From positions 248,001 through 312,000 of the forward strand of contig NHZP01000018.1 in assembly GCA_003313425.1 (NCBI GenBank): 64,000 nucleotides of DNA, in the 5' to 3' direction. The notes beneath the pieces were generated by a model that saw only the letters and a list, made by a program, of their open reading frames with translations, made no database searches and had not been told where the DNA came from. Every line of letters begins with the position of its first letter. Within the stretch, counting starts at the first letter, position 1. Position numbers and translations under genes: made by a program. Origin of the DNA: Pseudopyrenochaeta lycopersici. Taxonomy: Eukaryota; Ascomycota; Dothideomycetes; Pleosporales; Pseudopyrenochaetaceae. Below, piece after piece: positions 12,621 to 23,213 of this stretch.

Positions 12621-15600
12621 TTGGCGATACATGAGTAGTTGGTGAAGTGAACGTAGGATTGCTTCGTACAGCACTTTGGCCTCTCAAGGATCAGACAGTT
12701 ATGGCGTCATTCAACATACATGCGCCGGCTTGCATTACTTACCCAGAAAGCGGAGTATTAGCGGAACACCTGATTGGAAGTAGACTGGGAAGTAGATTGT
12801 GAAAGTCCTAGGAGGTAGACTACCAACAAAAATACTAGTCTTTTCATTCTCCCAAGTAACAAGCACAGCCTGATTGATGGAATGAAAGCGTGAGGTTGTA
12901 TGATACATTGTAAAGAGGAATGTATTAACGGGCTGCTAGACGTTGTCGATAGACACACGTCTAGCTATGATCAATAATTAGGTGTAAAGATAAATATCCA
13001 GACGACCCTTACTCCGAGAACAACCCCTAATCATACACAGTTTGCCCTCGGCGAAAAAAAGCTCTTTCATCGAACAGTGTAATGTGAAGTTTCTAAGACT
13101 CGAGAACTATTCCCTCACACAGCGTAACAATGAATTTCTCTCCAATGACCCTAAACATCAACCACATACCCAGATCCAAGACTCTGAACGAATCAGCGCT
13201 CCACTGTATTCCAGCGACTCTGCCCAACTCGTTCACATGACCGCACACTGTATTCCAGCCATGGGCAGATCGACGACGGATGGGATTCCTTTGCAGTGTA
13301 GCTGGGTTCGCTTGGCGAAGTGTATCTTTCTCGCAGCGAGGAGAGCCGTGGTGTTTGTTCTGGAGGGCGAGGAGGTGCTGGTTGGTAGAAGGGATGTGTT
13401 CTTGCTGCGAGGGTAGTAGGAGAGAAGCGGGGAGCGTGGGGCTTGGAGCCAGGATGCGGATGGTCTGTTGGCGATTGTAGAGGAAGATGGTGTAGCTGCG
13501 ATAGCGATAGCGATAGCTATAGCGCTGGTGGTGGCGATGCCGATGCTGAGGACGTAGTGCTGAGCCGATATGAGAGTGCGCAGGATAACTACGATGAATA
13601 TATCTCCCGACATTTCAGATTCGCCTGTCTCGTTTTTTCCGCAAAGTCGATCGTGCGGTCGTAATCGTTGTATCGGTCCTAAAAAAGTTTCGTCAAGATG
13701 ATCAGGAAGAATAGTAATAGTCGCTAACGGTGTGTGTCTAGAGAGCAGGAGAAATGCTTTTCAAGGTTTATATACAAACCCACAACACGCCCTCCCTACC
13801 TTCTTAGCATTGTCGCGACCTTAGCATTGTTCGAAGCGAAAATCGGGACACGGATATAATGATATTGTTGCATCAATACTTCTACGTTGTCGAGGTATTG
13901 TTCTCGCGAGCTGACGCCACGGCAACACGTTTGTGCTTTCTTGACAGGGCGCTGTGATTGAGCGGCTTCACTCGTGAAGCTGGCAATAAGGAAAGTGCAA
14001 GAAGCACTGGATTATGGCCTGCATTGCTGATGCATGTCACAGTGCAACATGAAAATATCGTACTTGGGCAAGTGTTGCTAGAGGCGACGAGGAAAGGTTT
14101 CGTGGACAATAGTAAGGTGGACGTGGCGATAGGTGAAAGCGATAACAGCGACAAGACTGTTTAGACTGCAGTGAATGTAGCATGATGACATCACTGATAG
14201 CTCAGGTAGTTTGTGCTACTGTTGTGGAGAGTGTAGAGACCCATCATGCTGACAACGGGTAGTTCCGCTACCGAGTCCCATCGATCGCTTGCTGCCTCGC
14301 TCACGGTGGGCGAATGGCTTCACGTACAGCAAACAGACTCCAGCACATCCCAGGACCACTGTAATACTGTAACAAAATTCAAACTTCTACAACCTATCAG
14401 AACATCCGCCCGTATTCGCACACTTCTCAGGTGCTTCGTGAGTGGGGCGAGTTGTCCTGCGTTATGGTGTTTGAAGAGGGTCGATTCAAGTGCTTGCACA
14501 GACGTGCAATTCCAGAAAATGGAAACGCGAGACTCGGGCTTACTCTCGCTGCGACACACTCACGTCATCACAAACAAGGAGAAAAGTGCTGGGGACGAGT
14601 GGATGACGAGTATTGAAACATCTGACAGGCGAGGACGCGTTTCATTGCGAAGATAATCAGGTCGGCAAATGGGATGAGGAGCGACTACTAAACCTAAAAA
14701 AGGAGTTGATGAGAAATATAAAGTCGCATGATGAATGTGTATGTGATAGAAAATGGCGCGTTTGGAGCGACCTTTCATCTCTTGTTTGGCAGGTGTTGTC
14801 CTTGGGCGAACAGGTCAACATGTTATGTTGGAAACACTGCTGTCTTATTCAAGACGTCGTGGTGGGAACGGGGAGATTTCTGGTTCGTTCACGTCAACTG
14901 CCATGTGTCCAGATTAGTGCATGAACGCGATGGCCTGCAACGCGGCCCTACTGGGACCTGGTCCATGGAGGCAAACGCGTTGGTGAGATCTCCCTGATCC
15001 ATGTCGGGCATGTCGATTGGGCATATTTGCATTTGTTTTCTGCGGTGCAAATCGGAGGCTGCGGGCAATCTACTACGGACAAGCAAATTTCCTACGCATT
15101 GCGTTTTCTAGAACCGTTGCCTCAGGGTCGAGGGGAGCGAAGGACATGCTGGGAGACTGTGAGTGGCCAATAATGAAGGCGTTTGTGAAACGGTGCAAGG
15201 AAGCCTGTGTCTATCTGACGCTATGCCTGTCGCAGTGAAGCTCGTGGTCGTAGTGTAGCTTTCGGTCGGAGGTGGTTTTATAGGCCGAAGTGACCAAGAA
15301 TTGGTGGTTGCTTGTTGTTGCTAGTGTGCTCGTGGCCTGATTCCCGAAGCATGCGAGCGTTCGCGTGAATAGTATAGTGGCTTGGGTTGTACGGTGGCTT
15401 TCGCGGTGCATTAAGAGTTCGGAAGAGGCGCAGCTGGGCCGAAAGGTGGAGATGGCAACGGACCTGGACCGCAGCAGAGATGTAGCTTAGGAGCCAGATC
15501 TGCGTTCCAGCATGTCGACTCTGCGATTTGTGCAGCAGGCATGCCCACAGCCCAGTGCCTCGGACGAGCAAACGCAGATCCAACGAGAACGGGTGGCCGT

Positions 15601-16600
15601 TTCGAAGTCACGGATAGGTCTTGGCAAGCGTTCCTGCAGGGCGCTGTTACCGAGATGAGAAGAGCACAGGCCGCGTTAGTCGAGACAGTTTCAGGACCCC
15701 AGACGACATGGCATCCCGGTCATGAAACGGAAGCAAAAGCGCGAAGGGGGGCGGCGCGAGCAGAATTTGGAGTAGAGAAGATGAGAAATGCAAATGGCCG
15801 AGGCGGTCGCAATGGGGGAGCACGTCGGCGTCTTTGCAGGGCGCAGAGCGCGGCCATGCAGGCAGCGCGCGAGACGGACTATCAGTCTGGGGCGCGCACG
15901 GAGCGATTGGGCAGCTCCCGCAGGGAAGGCATTGCAGATTGCGCGTGGAGACGGACATTTGGGGATGCGCTTACGACCGATTTGAGAGCAGTCGAATGCA
16001 GCAAAAACGCGCAGTGCATTGATCAAGGGCGACACGGTGGCAATGGCAAGCGGCGCCATGACAGCGACTGCTCACCAATGCCTCTGCTGAGCGATGGAGA
16101 AATGCTGATGAAGGAGTGGGGTCGTATATTTAGAACCAGCACTGGCAGTGATCCAATGTGGTAAGTATGGGTTCGTGGCTGAAGGGCCGGGTGGGCTGGC
16201 CACTCACAGCAGCCATGCTGGAGGCAACGAGCGTAGGCGCCGTTGGTCGCCCTCGCACGCTACGAATGAGTGGCCCAAATTGCCAGTATAGACGCTATCG
16301 GGGCGGTGGAGTACGTCTTGCGGTGTGCTTTGTGCATCCTGCTTGAGCAATGAGAGGGCACTGTTGGGGTCATCTGTTTGCCCGCCCCGTCCCTTGCTGG
16401 GGGCGGCAGCAGCAGCAGGTGTCGTCGTCGACGGCTCTGGATGCCTCTCGCGTGCACAACATATCCAGCAGACAGCATGAAAGCAGCGGACGAATGCAGC
16501 GCAAGCACGCAGGAACGGGCAGGGCGCGCTCGATCCTCCGTGATTGCGCTTTCGCTGCCAGCGTTTCAAGCGTGCGTCCAGCTCTGCAGGCCATCAGGGG
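12621..16600. other. Long gene-free stretch
   Basis: About 4 kb with only unsupported short frames on both strands. Near 13.5 kb there is a small gcgata microsatellite. A GC-rich part at 15.5-16.6 kb opens several overlapping frames in different phases, which is expected from composition and shows no domain. It may hold distant regulatory DNA for the gene at 17.3 kb or a non-coding transcript. I can support neither. Confidence 0.45.
13498..13523. repeat. Short gcgata/gctata microsatellite
   Basis: Four consecutive 6-bp units, three gcgata and one gctata, followed by gc. It lies in non-coding DNA. Confidence 0.7.
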
Positions 16601-17321
16601 CCGCGGGTGGAGCTAGCCCTGCAGGGCTTCGCCCGCCAAGCACCGCGCTGGAGCCCGCTGGCCTCTCATATAGCTCACCCACTCGTCCATCGCCTCTTCC
16701 TCGCTGCTCGTCACCTCGCCTTTTTCTCCTGGCCCCTCCATCTCCGCCCTTTCCTCTCCCCTCCCGCTCTCTTCTCAATCCGCGCTGCTTCTGCATCTTC
16801 TACCTGCTCCTGTTGTCTGGACCAGCTTTATCCCATCCTAATCCTCGATTCCTTTGAGCGCGCCAGTCCCGTCGCTCCCTGCCCGCCAAGAGCATCGCGA
16901 CTGCCCGGCTCTTCAGCTTTGCTCTTCTCTTCGCCGCCCACTCGGCCCCGTCGTGCTGCCCGCATCATCACCAACACCATCACCCAGCGCCCCGGACACA
17001 GCGACCAAGCACTTTTGTTAATAGCTCCAACTGCATTGCCCATCGGCCGGTTTTCGATCTTAACTCTCTACCTTACACCCAAGATCTGTACGATCCTTAA
17101 TCTGATAATCGCAAACCCACCGCGTCTGCCTTGACAGCACACGCGCCCTGTACATCCGCCGTTTCCGTCTGGACTTGAGTTTGCTCACACTCCCCCGACA
17201 CTCCCTCGTCTCGGCCTTTTCCATCTCTGATTTGCGTTTGGACATCGTCTTCCCTTCTCTATCCTTTGTGGTGTGCATTCGGCATACCCTTTATCTGCCT
17301 CTTTTTTAGTAGATCATCACA
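16601..17321 (+). promoter_or_regulatory. Pyrimidine-rich promoter/leader of the 17.3 kb gene
   Basis: Long runs of C and T, with few purine blocks, dominate from about 16.66 kb up to the ATG at 17322. Such CT-rich blocks are typical of core promoters and leaders of well-expressed genes in filamentous ascomycetes. Open frames that cross it are rich in Ser, Pro and Leu from composition alone and I do not call them genes. A leader intron is possible but not identified. Confidence 0.5.
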
Positions 17322-18983
17322 ATGAGCATGGACGCTGGCGGTCTCGCTCAAATGACATACAACAACTTCCAATCCCAGGGCCCCTTTGGCGGCCCGACCG
17401 CGAGCTTCGGTTCTCGGGGCAAGGGTGCTGCTCTGAAGCGTCTCAGCGTCGCTTCCCCACCCAAGGTTGCCTCGATTGCTGAGGACTCGGTTGCCACGCC
17501 GCGCACGAGCCGTTCCCATCTGCTCGCTGGTCTTCGCACTGCGCCCAAGACCCCGACGTCCGCCCCACCCCCCGCGTCGGCTCCCTTTTCGCAGCGCCAG
17601 CACAATCTTGGTGCTAACAACGCTAGCCGCTTCTCCAGGCAGAACTACAACGGCGCCAACCAGGCCGTTCCCCAGACTGCCATTGGTAACAGCTTCACCG
17701 GAACCCAGTACAACCAGCAGCCAGCTCTCTACGACCAGGTCCTGGCGCCTCCCTCGTTGCAGTACGACGACAGCGAGATGGATCCCGGTGTTGCTGCCCA
17801 GCTGTTGGCTACCGAGCTGTACCTCGCCCAGAGGCAGCAGCAGCTCCAGCAGCAGCTTCTCGCCTTGACTGCCCAGCAGTTCGGCGGCATGAACCTGAAT
17901 GGCGGCATGCGCCAGTCACAGCAGTTCTCTGCTGCGCCCTTTGCGCCCCAGATGAACGCTTACGGCCAGCAATTCCAAAACAACCCGGCTATCCAGGAAA
18001 CCGGACAAGCCGGCGTCTACCTTGTTTTCAACCAGATGACTGGCCAGTACCAGTACGTCGTGGATCCTAGCTTCCAGCAGGATAATGGTAGCGACCCGCA
18101 GGCCCAGACTGTGACATCCAATTTGTCGCACTCGCCGCCCCCACCGACTCCTGGCTTCGCATCATCGCCACCCAAGGTTGACACCCCCGTATTGCACGTG
18201 TCTCCCCCCAATGAGATTAACCCCAGCCCTTGGGGTTCCCGCAGCGCCTCGCCTCCCAAGAAGTCCAACACACCTCCTCAGGATGTTGTCCCGCTTCCGC
18301 CGCCATCCGCCAACGCCTTCCGCCGTGGCCACAAGAAGAACCTTTCTTCTCTTGCCGTTGACGCGAAGAGTGAGACGCCCGAGGGCCCTCGGTCTGCTTT
18401 TGTGCGACCGGTCGGATTCCCGGCTACTCCCATGACTGGCACCTTTGGCCCCGGCCAGGCTCGAGCGGGAGAGCACCCTGTTCGCCAGCCCCGCAACCCT
18501 CCTTCGATTGAAGAACTCAAGGAGCGTCCGACTACCAAGCATGAGGGCAGCAAGAACTTTGCTACCCGCCAACGCCGACAGGCTATTGGCAATCTCGTGC
18601 GAGCTGGTATTGGCCGACGTGCCCACCGCACTAGCAGCGGCAGCGCCTCTCCCGACAGCGAACACTTTGCCTCGTCTGACAATGACTCGGACAGTGTGCG
18701 AAGCGGAGGAAGCGGAAGCCTGTCCAGCAAGCGCAGCATTGGCAGTCTTCGCGCTGTCGCAAACGGCGCAATCGGCTCCGAGCGTCAGGCTTCGAAGGAG
18801 CGCTCCCGCGACCGCGTGTCCATTGATCGATCCTACACTGCGAACAGCGTGAGCAGCGATGACGGTGCATCCGTCGGAGGCGGCCTGGTCGATATCCGCC
18901 CGGAGGAGACATACGGCGAACGCCGGACAATGCCAAAGCTCGTCTTGACGAGCGCTGAGAAGCGCAAGAACACACTGTTTTGA
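17322..18983 (+). CDS. Gln/Ser/Pro-rich protein of unknown function
   Basis: Single-exon frame of 553 codons with strong fungal codon bias. I do not recognise a named domain. The N-terminal 100 residues are Ser/Pro/Ala-rich with basic patches (KRLSVASPPK, TPRTSRSHLLAG). Around residues 160-200 is a Gln-rich segment containing QRQQQLQQQLLALTAQQ, which could form a short coiled coil. Residues 225-250 (GVYLVFNQMTGQYQYVV) are a rare ordered-looking patch. The C-terminal half has many SP/TP sites, a basic stretch (TRQRRQAIGNLVRAGIGRR), a Ser/Asp-rich tract, and ends KLVLTSAEKRKNTLF. The overall look is of a largely disordered, phosphorylated scaffold or RNA-binding-type protein, which is inference. 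The start is the first ATG after the CT-rich leader. Confidence 0.8.
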   Translation: MSMDAGGLAQMTYNNFQSQGPFGGPTASFGSRGKGAALKRLSVASPPKVASIAEDSVATPRTSRSHLLAGLRTAPKTPTSAPPPASAPFSQRQHNLGANNASRFSRQNYNGANQAVPQTAIGNSFTGTQYNQQPALYDQVLAPPSLQYDDSEMDPGVAAQLLATELYLAQRQQQLQQQLLALTAQQFGGMNLNGGMRQSQQFSAAPFAPQMNAYGQQFQNNPAIQETGQAGVYLVFNQMTGQYQYVVDPSFQQDNGSDPQAQTVTSNLSHSPPPPTPGFASSPPKVDTPVLHVSPPNEINPSPWGSRSASPPKKSNTPPQDVVPLPPPSANAFRRGHKKNLSSLAVDAKSETPEGPRSAFVRPVGFPATPMTGTFGPGQARAGEHPVRQPRNPPSIEELKERPTTKHEGSKNFATRQRRQAIGNLVRAGIGRRAHRTSSGSASPDSEHFASSDNDSDSVRSGGSGSLSSKRSIGSLRAVANGAIGSERQASKERSRDRVSIDRSYTANSVSSDDGASVGGGLVDIRPEETYGERRTMPKLVLTSAEKRKNTLF

Positions 18984-19911
18984 GAGATCAATGACGGATC
19001 GGAAAACTACTCGAGGGACTGATTCCCTTTTGTGCATATTACGGCGGCTCCTTTGGATGCTACCATTAACGGCCCATTACGACTCTTTCCTTCAGCTTTG
19101 TTTGTGTTTTGTTTATTGCATCGATCGTGGTCAGCTTTTATTTTTCAATATCACGATTATTCTTCTTCTCTTCTACGGAAGATCCTCTTCTTGAACTTCT
19201 TGTTTCCAGCTTTTACGCGAACTGCTTTTAATGAGCATGCGGTTGGCTCTTTGGGCAGCAATGGGATTCCGCTTCACGGACAACGAGCTCTACGCCTGTG
19301 GCTGGGGCTCATTGCACTCCTTGAGCTTTTTGTTATCATTTGTTGTGGAGTAAACGGAGAAGGCAGCTCTGGCCACTTCATTCGGTCCTGTTGTCGAATG
19401 AATGACTGAGGGTTGCAGATGGATGTTGAGATGAGTGGGTCATGTAGGATGAGAAACCTGAATGCAATCACACTCGCTTAAAAGATTATGCCCACTTCTC
19501 TTGTGATGTGATCTCCTCTCGTGCACACCTTGCCATCCGTCCCGAACAATCGTGCCCTGTGCGAAGAGGTCATGGTTACCCACCTTTGAGCAGATCGGTC
19601 GATCAACATCCGTGCCTGACTGCACGTTCAGTCAGGCCGTTGATCTAATCTTAGGCCTCGAGCCGCCCAGGAGCCGCTCAACGGTGATCGGCATGTGCTC
19701 GCGTGGTGTTGAGGCTAGATATCGATAAGCTTCGTAGGGCTGGTGATGGTTGGTGTCACATCGCGGGGCTGCAAGCTTCACTCACAAAAAAGTTCCCAAG
19801 CAACAAACATCCACTTTTCGACCTTGACTACGCGTCCCGACCCTGTAAAAGAGCCCAAAAGACTATTTTCGCAACTTTCCATTTCCAATTGCCCGCGCGA
19901 CGCCCCACGAT
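18984..19911. other. Intergenic: 3' region of 17.3 kb gene and bud32 promoter
   Basis: T-rich sequence after the stop at 18983 fits a 3' UTR. No gene, RNA or repeat could be supported before the bud32 start. Confidence 0.5.
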
Positions 19912-20898
19912 ATGGCCGAGCCACAACCCGTCCCGCCAATTGAGCCCCCACCGACACCTGAAACCTCGCGCCCACTCCACACTCTTCCTCCCCCCTTCTC
20001 CCACGACAAGCTGCACCCAATAACGCAGGGTGCCGAAGCTCTTGTCTACAAGACGACCTTCCTCACACCGCACGTACCTGTCGTCGTCAAATACCGGCCA
20101 CCAAAGCCGTACCGACACCCTACGCTCGATAGGCGGCTCACAAAGCAGAGGTTGTTAGCCGAAGCGAGAAGTTTGGTGAGAGTGAAGAGGGATGGCGTGA
20201 ATGTCCCTGGAGTTGTTGGCGCAGATTGGGATGCGGGGTGGTTGGTGCTGGAGTATGTGGAAGGAGCAACTGTGAGGAGTGTATTGGACAAGTGGGCAGA
20301 ACGGATACACGAGAAAGAGAAGCGGCGGAAAGAGACTAGCACAGATGAGAAGGGTGACGGGGAAATTGGGGGAGAAGGAGAAGGAGAAGGAGAAGAGGAG
20401 ATGCTGGACCTTATGGGGAGAGTGGGTAGGGAGGTTGGCAAATTGCACGAGCTAGGTGTTTGTCACGGGGATCTGACGACGAGTAATCTAATGCTCCGTA
20501 CACCACCTGCCAGCGAATCAGGAAAGAGCGATACAAAGGCAGAACAACAACCTCCAATACCCACAGGAAGACAGACCGTCTCCACACTCCGCGAAGCAGC
20601 AATGTCCGGCAACGAACCCCAAGATCCAGCACCTCGCCCTCCCTCACCACCCCATTCACTACAAGGAGATATCTTCCTAATAGACTTCGGCCTCACCACC
20701 GCCAGCATCCAAGACGAAGACAAGGCAGTCGACTTGTACGTCCTCGAGCGTGCGTTTTCGGCTACGCATCCCGCGGCTGAACCGCTCTTCCAGCAGGTCC
20801 TCAAGGCGTATGGTGAGAGTTATAAAGGCGCGAAAGGTGTGTTGAAGCGGCTTGAGGGTGTGAGGCTGCGGGGGCGGAAGAGGAGTATGCTTGGTTGA
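19912..20898 (+). CDS. bud32: KEOPS/EKC complex kinase-ATPase Bud32 (PRPK)
   Basis: Atypical small kinase that, with Kae1, Cgi121, Pcc1 and Gon7, forms the KEOPS complex needed for the t6A37 modification of ANN-decoding tRNAs; it also affects telomeres and transcription in yeast. Intronless, 328 residues. Visible motifs are QGAEALVYK at 39-47 (the Bud32 version of the glycine loop), the ATP-binding lysine K60, HGDLTTSN at 185-192 with D187, IDFG at 257-260, and the conserved basic C-terminus RLRGRKRSMLG. Bud32 is usually about 230-260 residues. The extra length comes from two low-complexity inserts: a charged GE-repeat at about 136-165 and a Pro/Ser-rich segment at about 197-248 inside the catalytic core. 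The start is the only ATG before the glycine loop in this frame. Confidence 0.93.
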   Translation: MAEPQPVPPIEPPPTPETSRPLHTLPPPFSHDKLHPITQGAEALVYKTTFLTPHVPVVVKYRPPKPYRHPTLDRRLTKQRLLAEARSLVRVKRDGVNVPGVVGADWDAGWLVLEYVEGATVRSVLDKWAERIHEKEKRRKETSTDEKGDGEIGGEGEGEGEEEMLDLMGRVGREVGKLHELGVCHGDLTTSNLMLRTPPASESGKSDTKAEQQPPIPTGRQTVSTLREAAMSGNEPQDPAPRPPSPPHSLQGDIFLIDFGLTTASIQDEDKAVDLYVLERAFSATHPAAEPLFQQVLKAYGESYKGAKGVLKRLEGVRLRGRKRSMLG

Positions 20899-21613
20899 GC
20901 GTGGAGATGGAAAGGAAAAGGGAATGTGGAAGGGAGTATGACTGTGTGTCTGGATTGGGAGTGAGCGTATAATTTAAGGAATCAAGAGACTAGTATCTTG
21001 AATATATCACGCTATCCATTCTCCCCTTGCCCTGTCACCAACGGCTCAGCCCGCTGTTCAATTGAAACTAGAAGATGATCTCTACTCCGTTTGAAACTAC
21101 TTTCTTAATTCTATAGCCCCATTGGCGACCTTAGCATGCAGCATGTACGGATACAGCTGAGGTAGCATTCCTTCGAAGTCGATATTTATCTTTCCTTCTC
21201 AGGGTTAACTGCTGTATCTTAATAACGCTGTAATAAGAGTTTATATGCTCGAGAGTTAGGTACTTTCTTCGAATATCTTATTCTAAGCAACTACATTAGA
21301 GTGTAAGTCTATAAGACTCGTACCTTAATTACGTGGTATTAACCGTTACCTAGCTTGTACTGTAACGCACGTCCTGTGAAGATTGGGTTGCTCAGAAGGC
21401 AGACGCCCCGCACCAGCGCTGTGGTCGTAACAGGAACTCTACATCTCCAGTACTACTAATAGAAGACTTAATACTGCTTAGTATAGTGTTACCCACTGTC
21501 AAATTTTTAACTTAGCACGGTACTGGGCACTGCCGAGAATGCAGGTACCGCAATAACCCGTATGTATGGAGCTTCTCCTAGAAGAAACCCCTAACTAAAT
21601 TTTGTTCCTCCGC
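20899..21613. other. AT-rich intergenic DNA
   Basis: From about 21.1 to 21.6 kb the sequence is AT-rich with many TA dinucleotides, unlike neighbouring coding DNA. That is compatible with decayed, RIP-affected repeat DNA, but I cannot compute RIP indices or find a parent element here. No gene is supported. Confidence 0.4.
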
Positions 21614-21874
21614 CTATCCGTGCTCGGATGGACAAGATGGGCAACGAGAATGATAACAATTGCAACAGGACGTTTGCCAGAAGCCGTATGGGCCGTCGCC
21701 GCATGGACAGCAGAACCAGACCCGTTCCCTTAAGGAATCTTGCTGCGGCTTAACAAGGTCAACTCTATTAAAATGTGAGATACTGTTCTCCTCTCCTTCT
21801 TGGCTTATTCTCGTGGTGCCTATTGAGCCTTCCTCAATTTCCTTGAAAATCCTTGTGGACCATCGATAAGTCAT
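21614..21874 (-). CDS. Small protein with a WxCCxCGDGP Cys-rich motif
   Basis: Frame of 86 codons read from the ATG at 21874. The C-terminal third contains WFCCPCGDGP followed by three more close Cys pairs ending CPSCPSEHG, which looks like a short zinc-ribbon-type module. I associate this WxCCxCGDGP pattern with small fungal proteins of unknown function; that is from memory and was not searched. The N-terminal part is charged and featureless. It starts 65 bp after the stop of the ubiquitin-like gene on the same strand, so it could be an independent gene or a displaced 3' part of that locus. Zinc binding is inferred from the cysteines. Confidence 0.5.
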   Translation of the reverse strand: MTYRWSTRIFKEIEEGSIGTTRISQEGEENSISHFNRVDLVKPQQDSLRERVWFCCPCGDGPYGFWQTSCCNCYHSRCPSCPSEHG

Positions 21875-21938
21875 AGGGCACCTAGAGCTTAAAGGAATTA
21901 CTTATTCAGCCATTTTCTTTGTTTATGGGACAAATAGT

Positions 21939-23213
21939 TTACCATTTCACTTTCTGGCCATCTTCATATATTTTCTGATCACGGTGCTGGCATCTGGGGC
22001 AGGAAGAGCCTTTGAAGTCCGATGCGAGGTAAAGCATACTCATCTCTATTTGCTGACCTGGCTAATGCTAATCAGTTACTTCTACTGTCGTTTAAGAATT
22101 CGTGTCGCGTACCATAAGAGCTCTTTCCCATGGCTCATAAATCTTGCTACGTTCTTGTCTCGTAGATTCAAAGAGATCAAACAAGTGTCGACGGATACGT
22201 TCGTGACCTTGACTCTGGAACCGAATGACGAGGACAGCAACTAGGGCTTCGATCGAAGTGATAAACTCGAGATGGAATGGAAAGATTCGTTGCCGGGCAT
22301 CGATCAAGATGACAGGACTTCCAAGCAAGACCTGAGGCGGTATCTCGTTCTGCAATCGCACAGATGCTTTTCAATCTGCTACCTGGTTTTCTAAACTGAG
22401 ATTCTTCTCACAGAGACGATCAAGCTGCTTCTGCAATTGTTTCTTTTCGACTAAAGTCTCTTGTAGCGTTTGAAACATACTGCGTTGCTGTTCCGCTGAC
22501 AAGCTACTGATACGCACGAGGGTAAGTTCTCAGATAGATATGATCAGACTAAGACGCAACCTACTTATCGAGGTGAGGCTCAATCCTACTCAAAATAGGC
22601 ATCAACGCATTTTGGTTGGTAACGATCTCCGTTTGTAAATCTGCTGCTCTATCCATGCCCTCCCTCACAGCGCAAATGATTTTGTTTGTTGTGACCAACT
22701 GGGCAGTCAATTGAAGCTGAGAGTTCCTAGGTAATGTCTCCTCAGAGGCTAACTCCAAAAAATCTCGATGCGGCGATCAGAGACCCGATGAACTTACACC
22801 TGAAATGTTAGAAGGAGCATTTCGGCATTTGACACATGCCTATCGAGCTCCTTCCTAAACTTCTCTACCTCTTCTTTCTTGCAAATAGCCCGTTGTATCT
22901 TCAGAAGATTTGCTTTCAGATTGCAAGTCCCAGTAGGCCTTTCTTGGAGTACCTTGAATCGATCAACATCCTTGAGGAACATCGCTATAGATTGCCGACA
23001 TCGTTTTAAAGTAGAATCGATGGCCGCCTGGTGGACTCGGGTGTTGAAGGCGGAGATGCCTTCAAAGACACTTTCCAGGGACTCTACGGACTCGACTAGC
23101 TCTGTGAAGTTAGCACAGGCTCCGTGCGTCTCAGATAATGATTGAAAAATGTCTTTGAGAAGTTTGATGCCATTAATGAAATCGCCTGGGGAGACACCGA
23201 ATGGAAACGCCAT
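21939..23213 (-). pseudogene. STAND-type N-terminal domain plus ubiquitin-like domain protein, interrupted by a stop
   Basis: I read four exons on the minus strand: 23213-22798, 22726-22565, 22506-22113 and 22061-21939. Residues 1-139 (start MAFPFGVSPGDFINGIKLL) resemble the fungal STAND-protein N-terminal/HeLo-like helical domain. A coiled coil follows (EKKQLQKQLDRLCEKN). Then comes a ubiquitin-like domain of the type paired with this N-terminus in fungi (IPPQVLLGSPVILID, FHLEFITSIEALVAVL, PGQQIEMSMLYL) and a CPRC half-ribbon. The frame runs straight from coiled coil to ubiquitin-like domain except for one TGA at 22371-22373. The protein also stops soon after CPRC, before a second Cys pair. 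The only nearby GT-AG option removing the TGA would be a 33-bp intron, too short for this genome. It may be a recent pseudogene, a truncated allele or a sequence error. Such proteins are linked to innate-immunity-like systems by family, not by evidence here. Confidence 0.65.

Noticed and set aside
15541..16164. 207-codon plus-strand open frame in GC-rich DNA
   Set aside because: Several frames are open at once there because of composition. The protein is Arg/Ala/Gly-rich with no motif, and no splice or promoter context supports it.
16544..17134. 196-codon frame across the CT-rich leader
   Set aside because: The Ser/Pro/Leu-rich product follows directly from the pyrimidine-rich sequence, and it lies in the leader of the 17.3 kb gene.
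18162..19037. 291-codon antisense frame opposite the 17.3 kb gene
   Set aside because: It mirrors the GC-biased third positions of the real coding strand and has no domain.
21080..21600. RIP-degraded transposon
   Set aside because: The DNA is AT- and TA-rich as expected after RIP, but no element, terminal repeat or second copy is visible in the window, so I do not call a mobile element.
22341..22373. A 33-bp GT-AG interval that would remove the TGA of the ubiquitin-like gene
   Set aside because: It starts at the GTAGCA just before the TGA and is much shorter than any intron seen in this window, so I call the TGA a real interruption.
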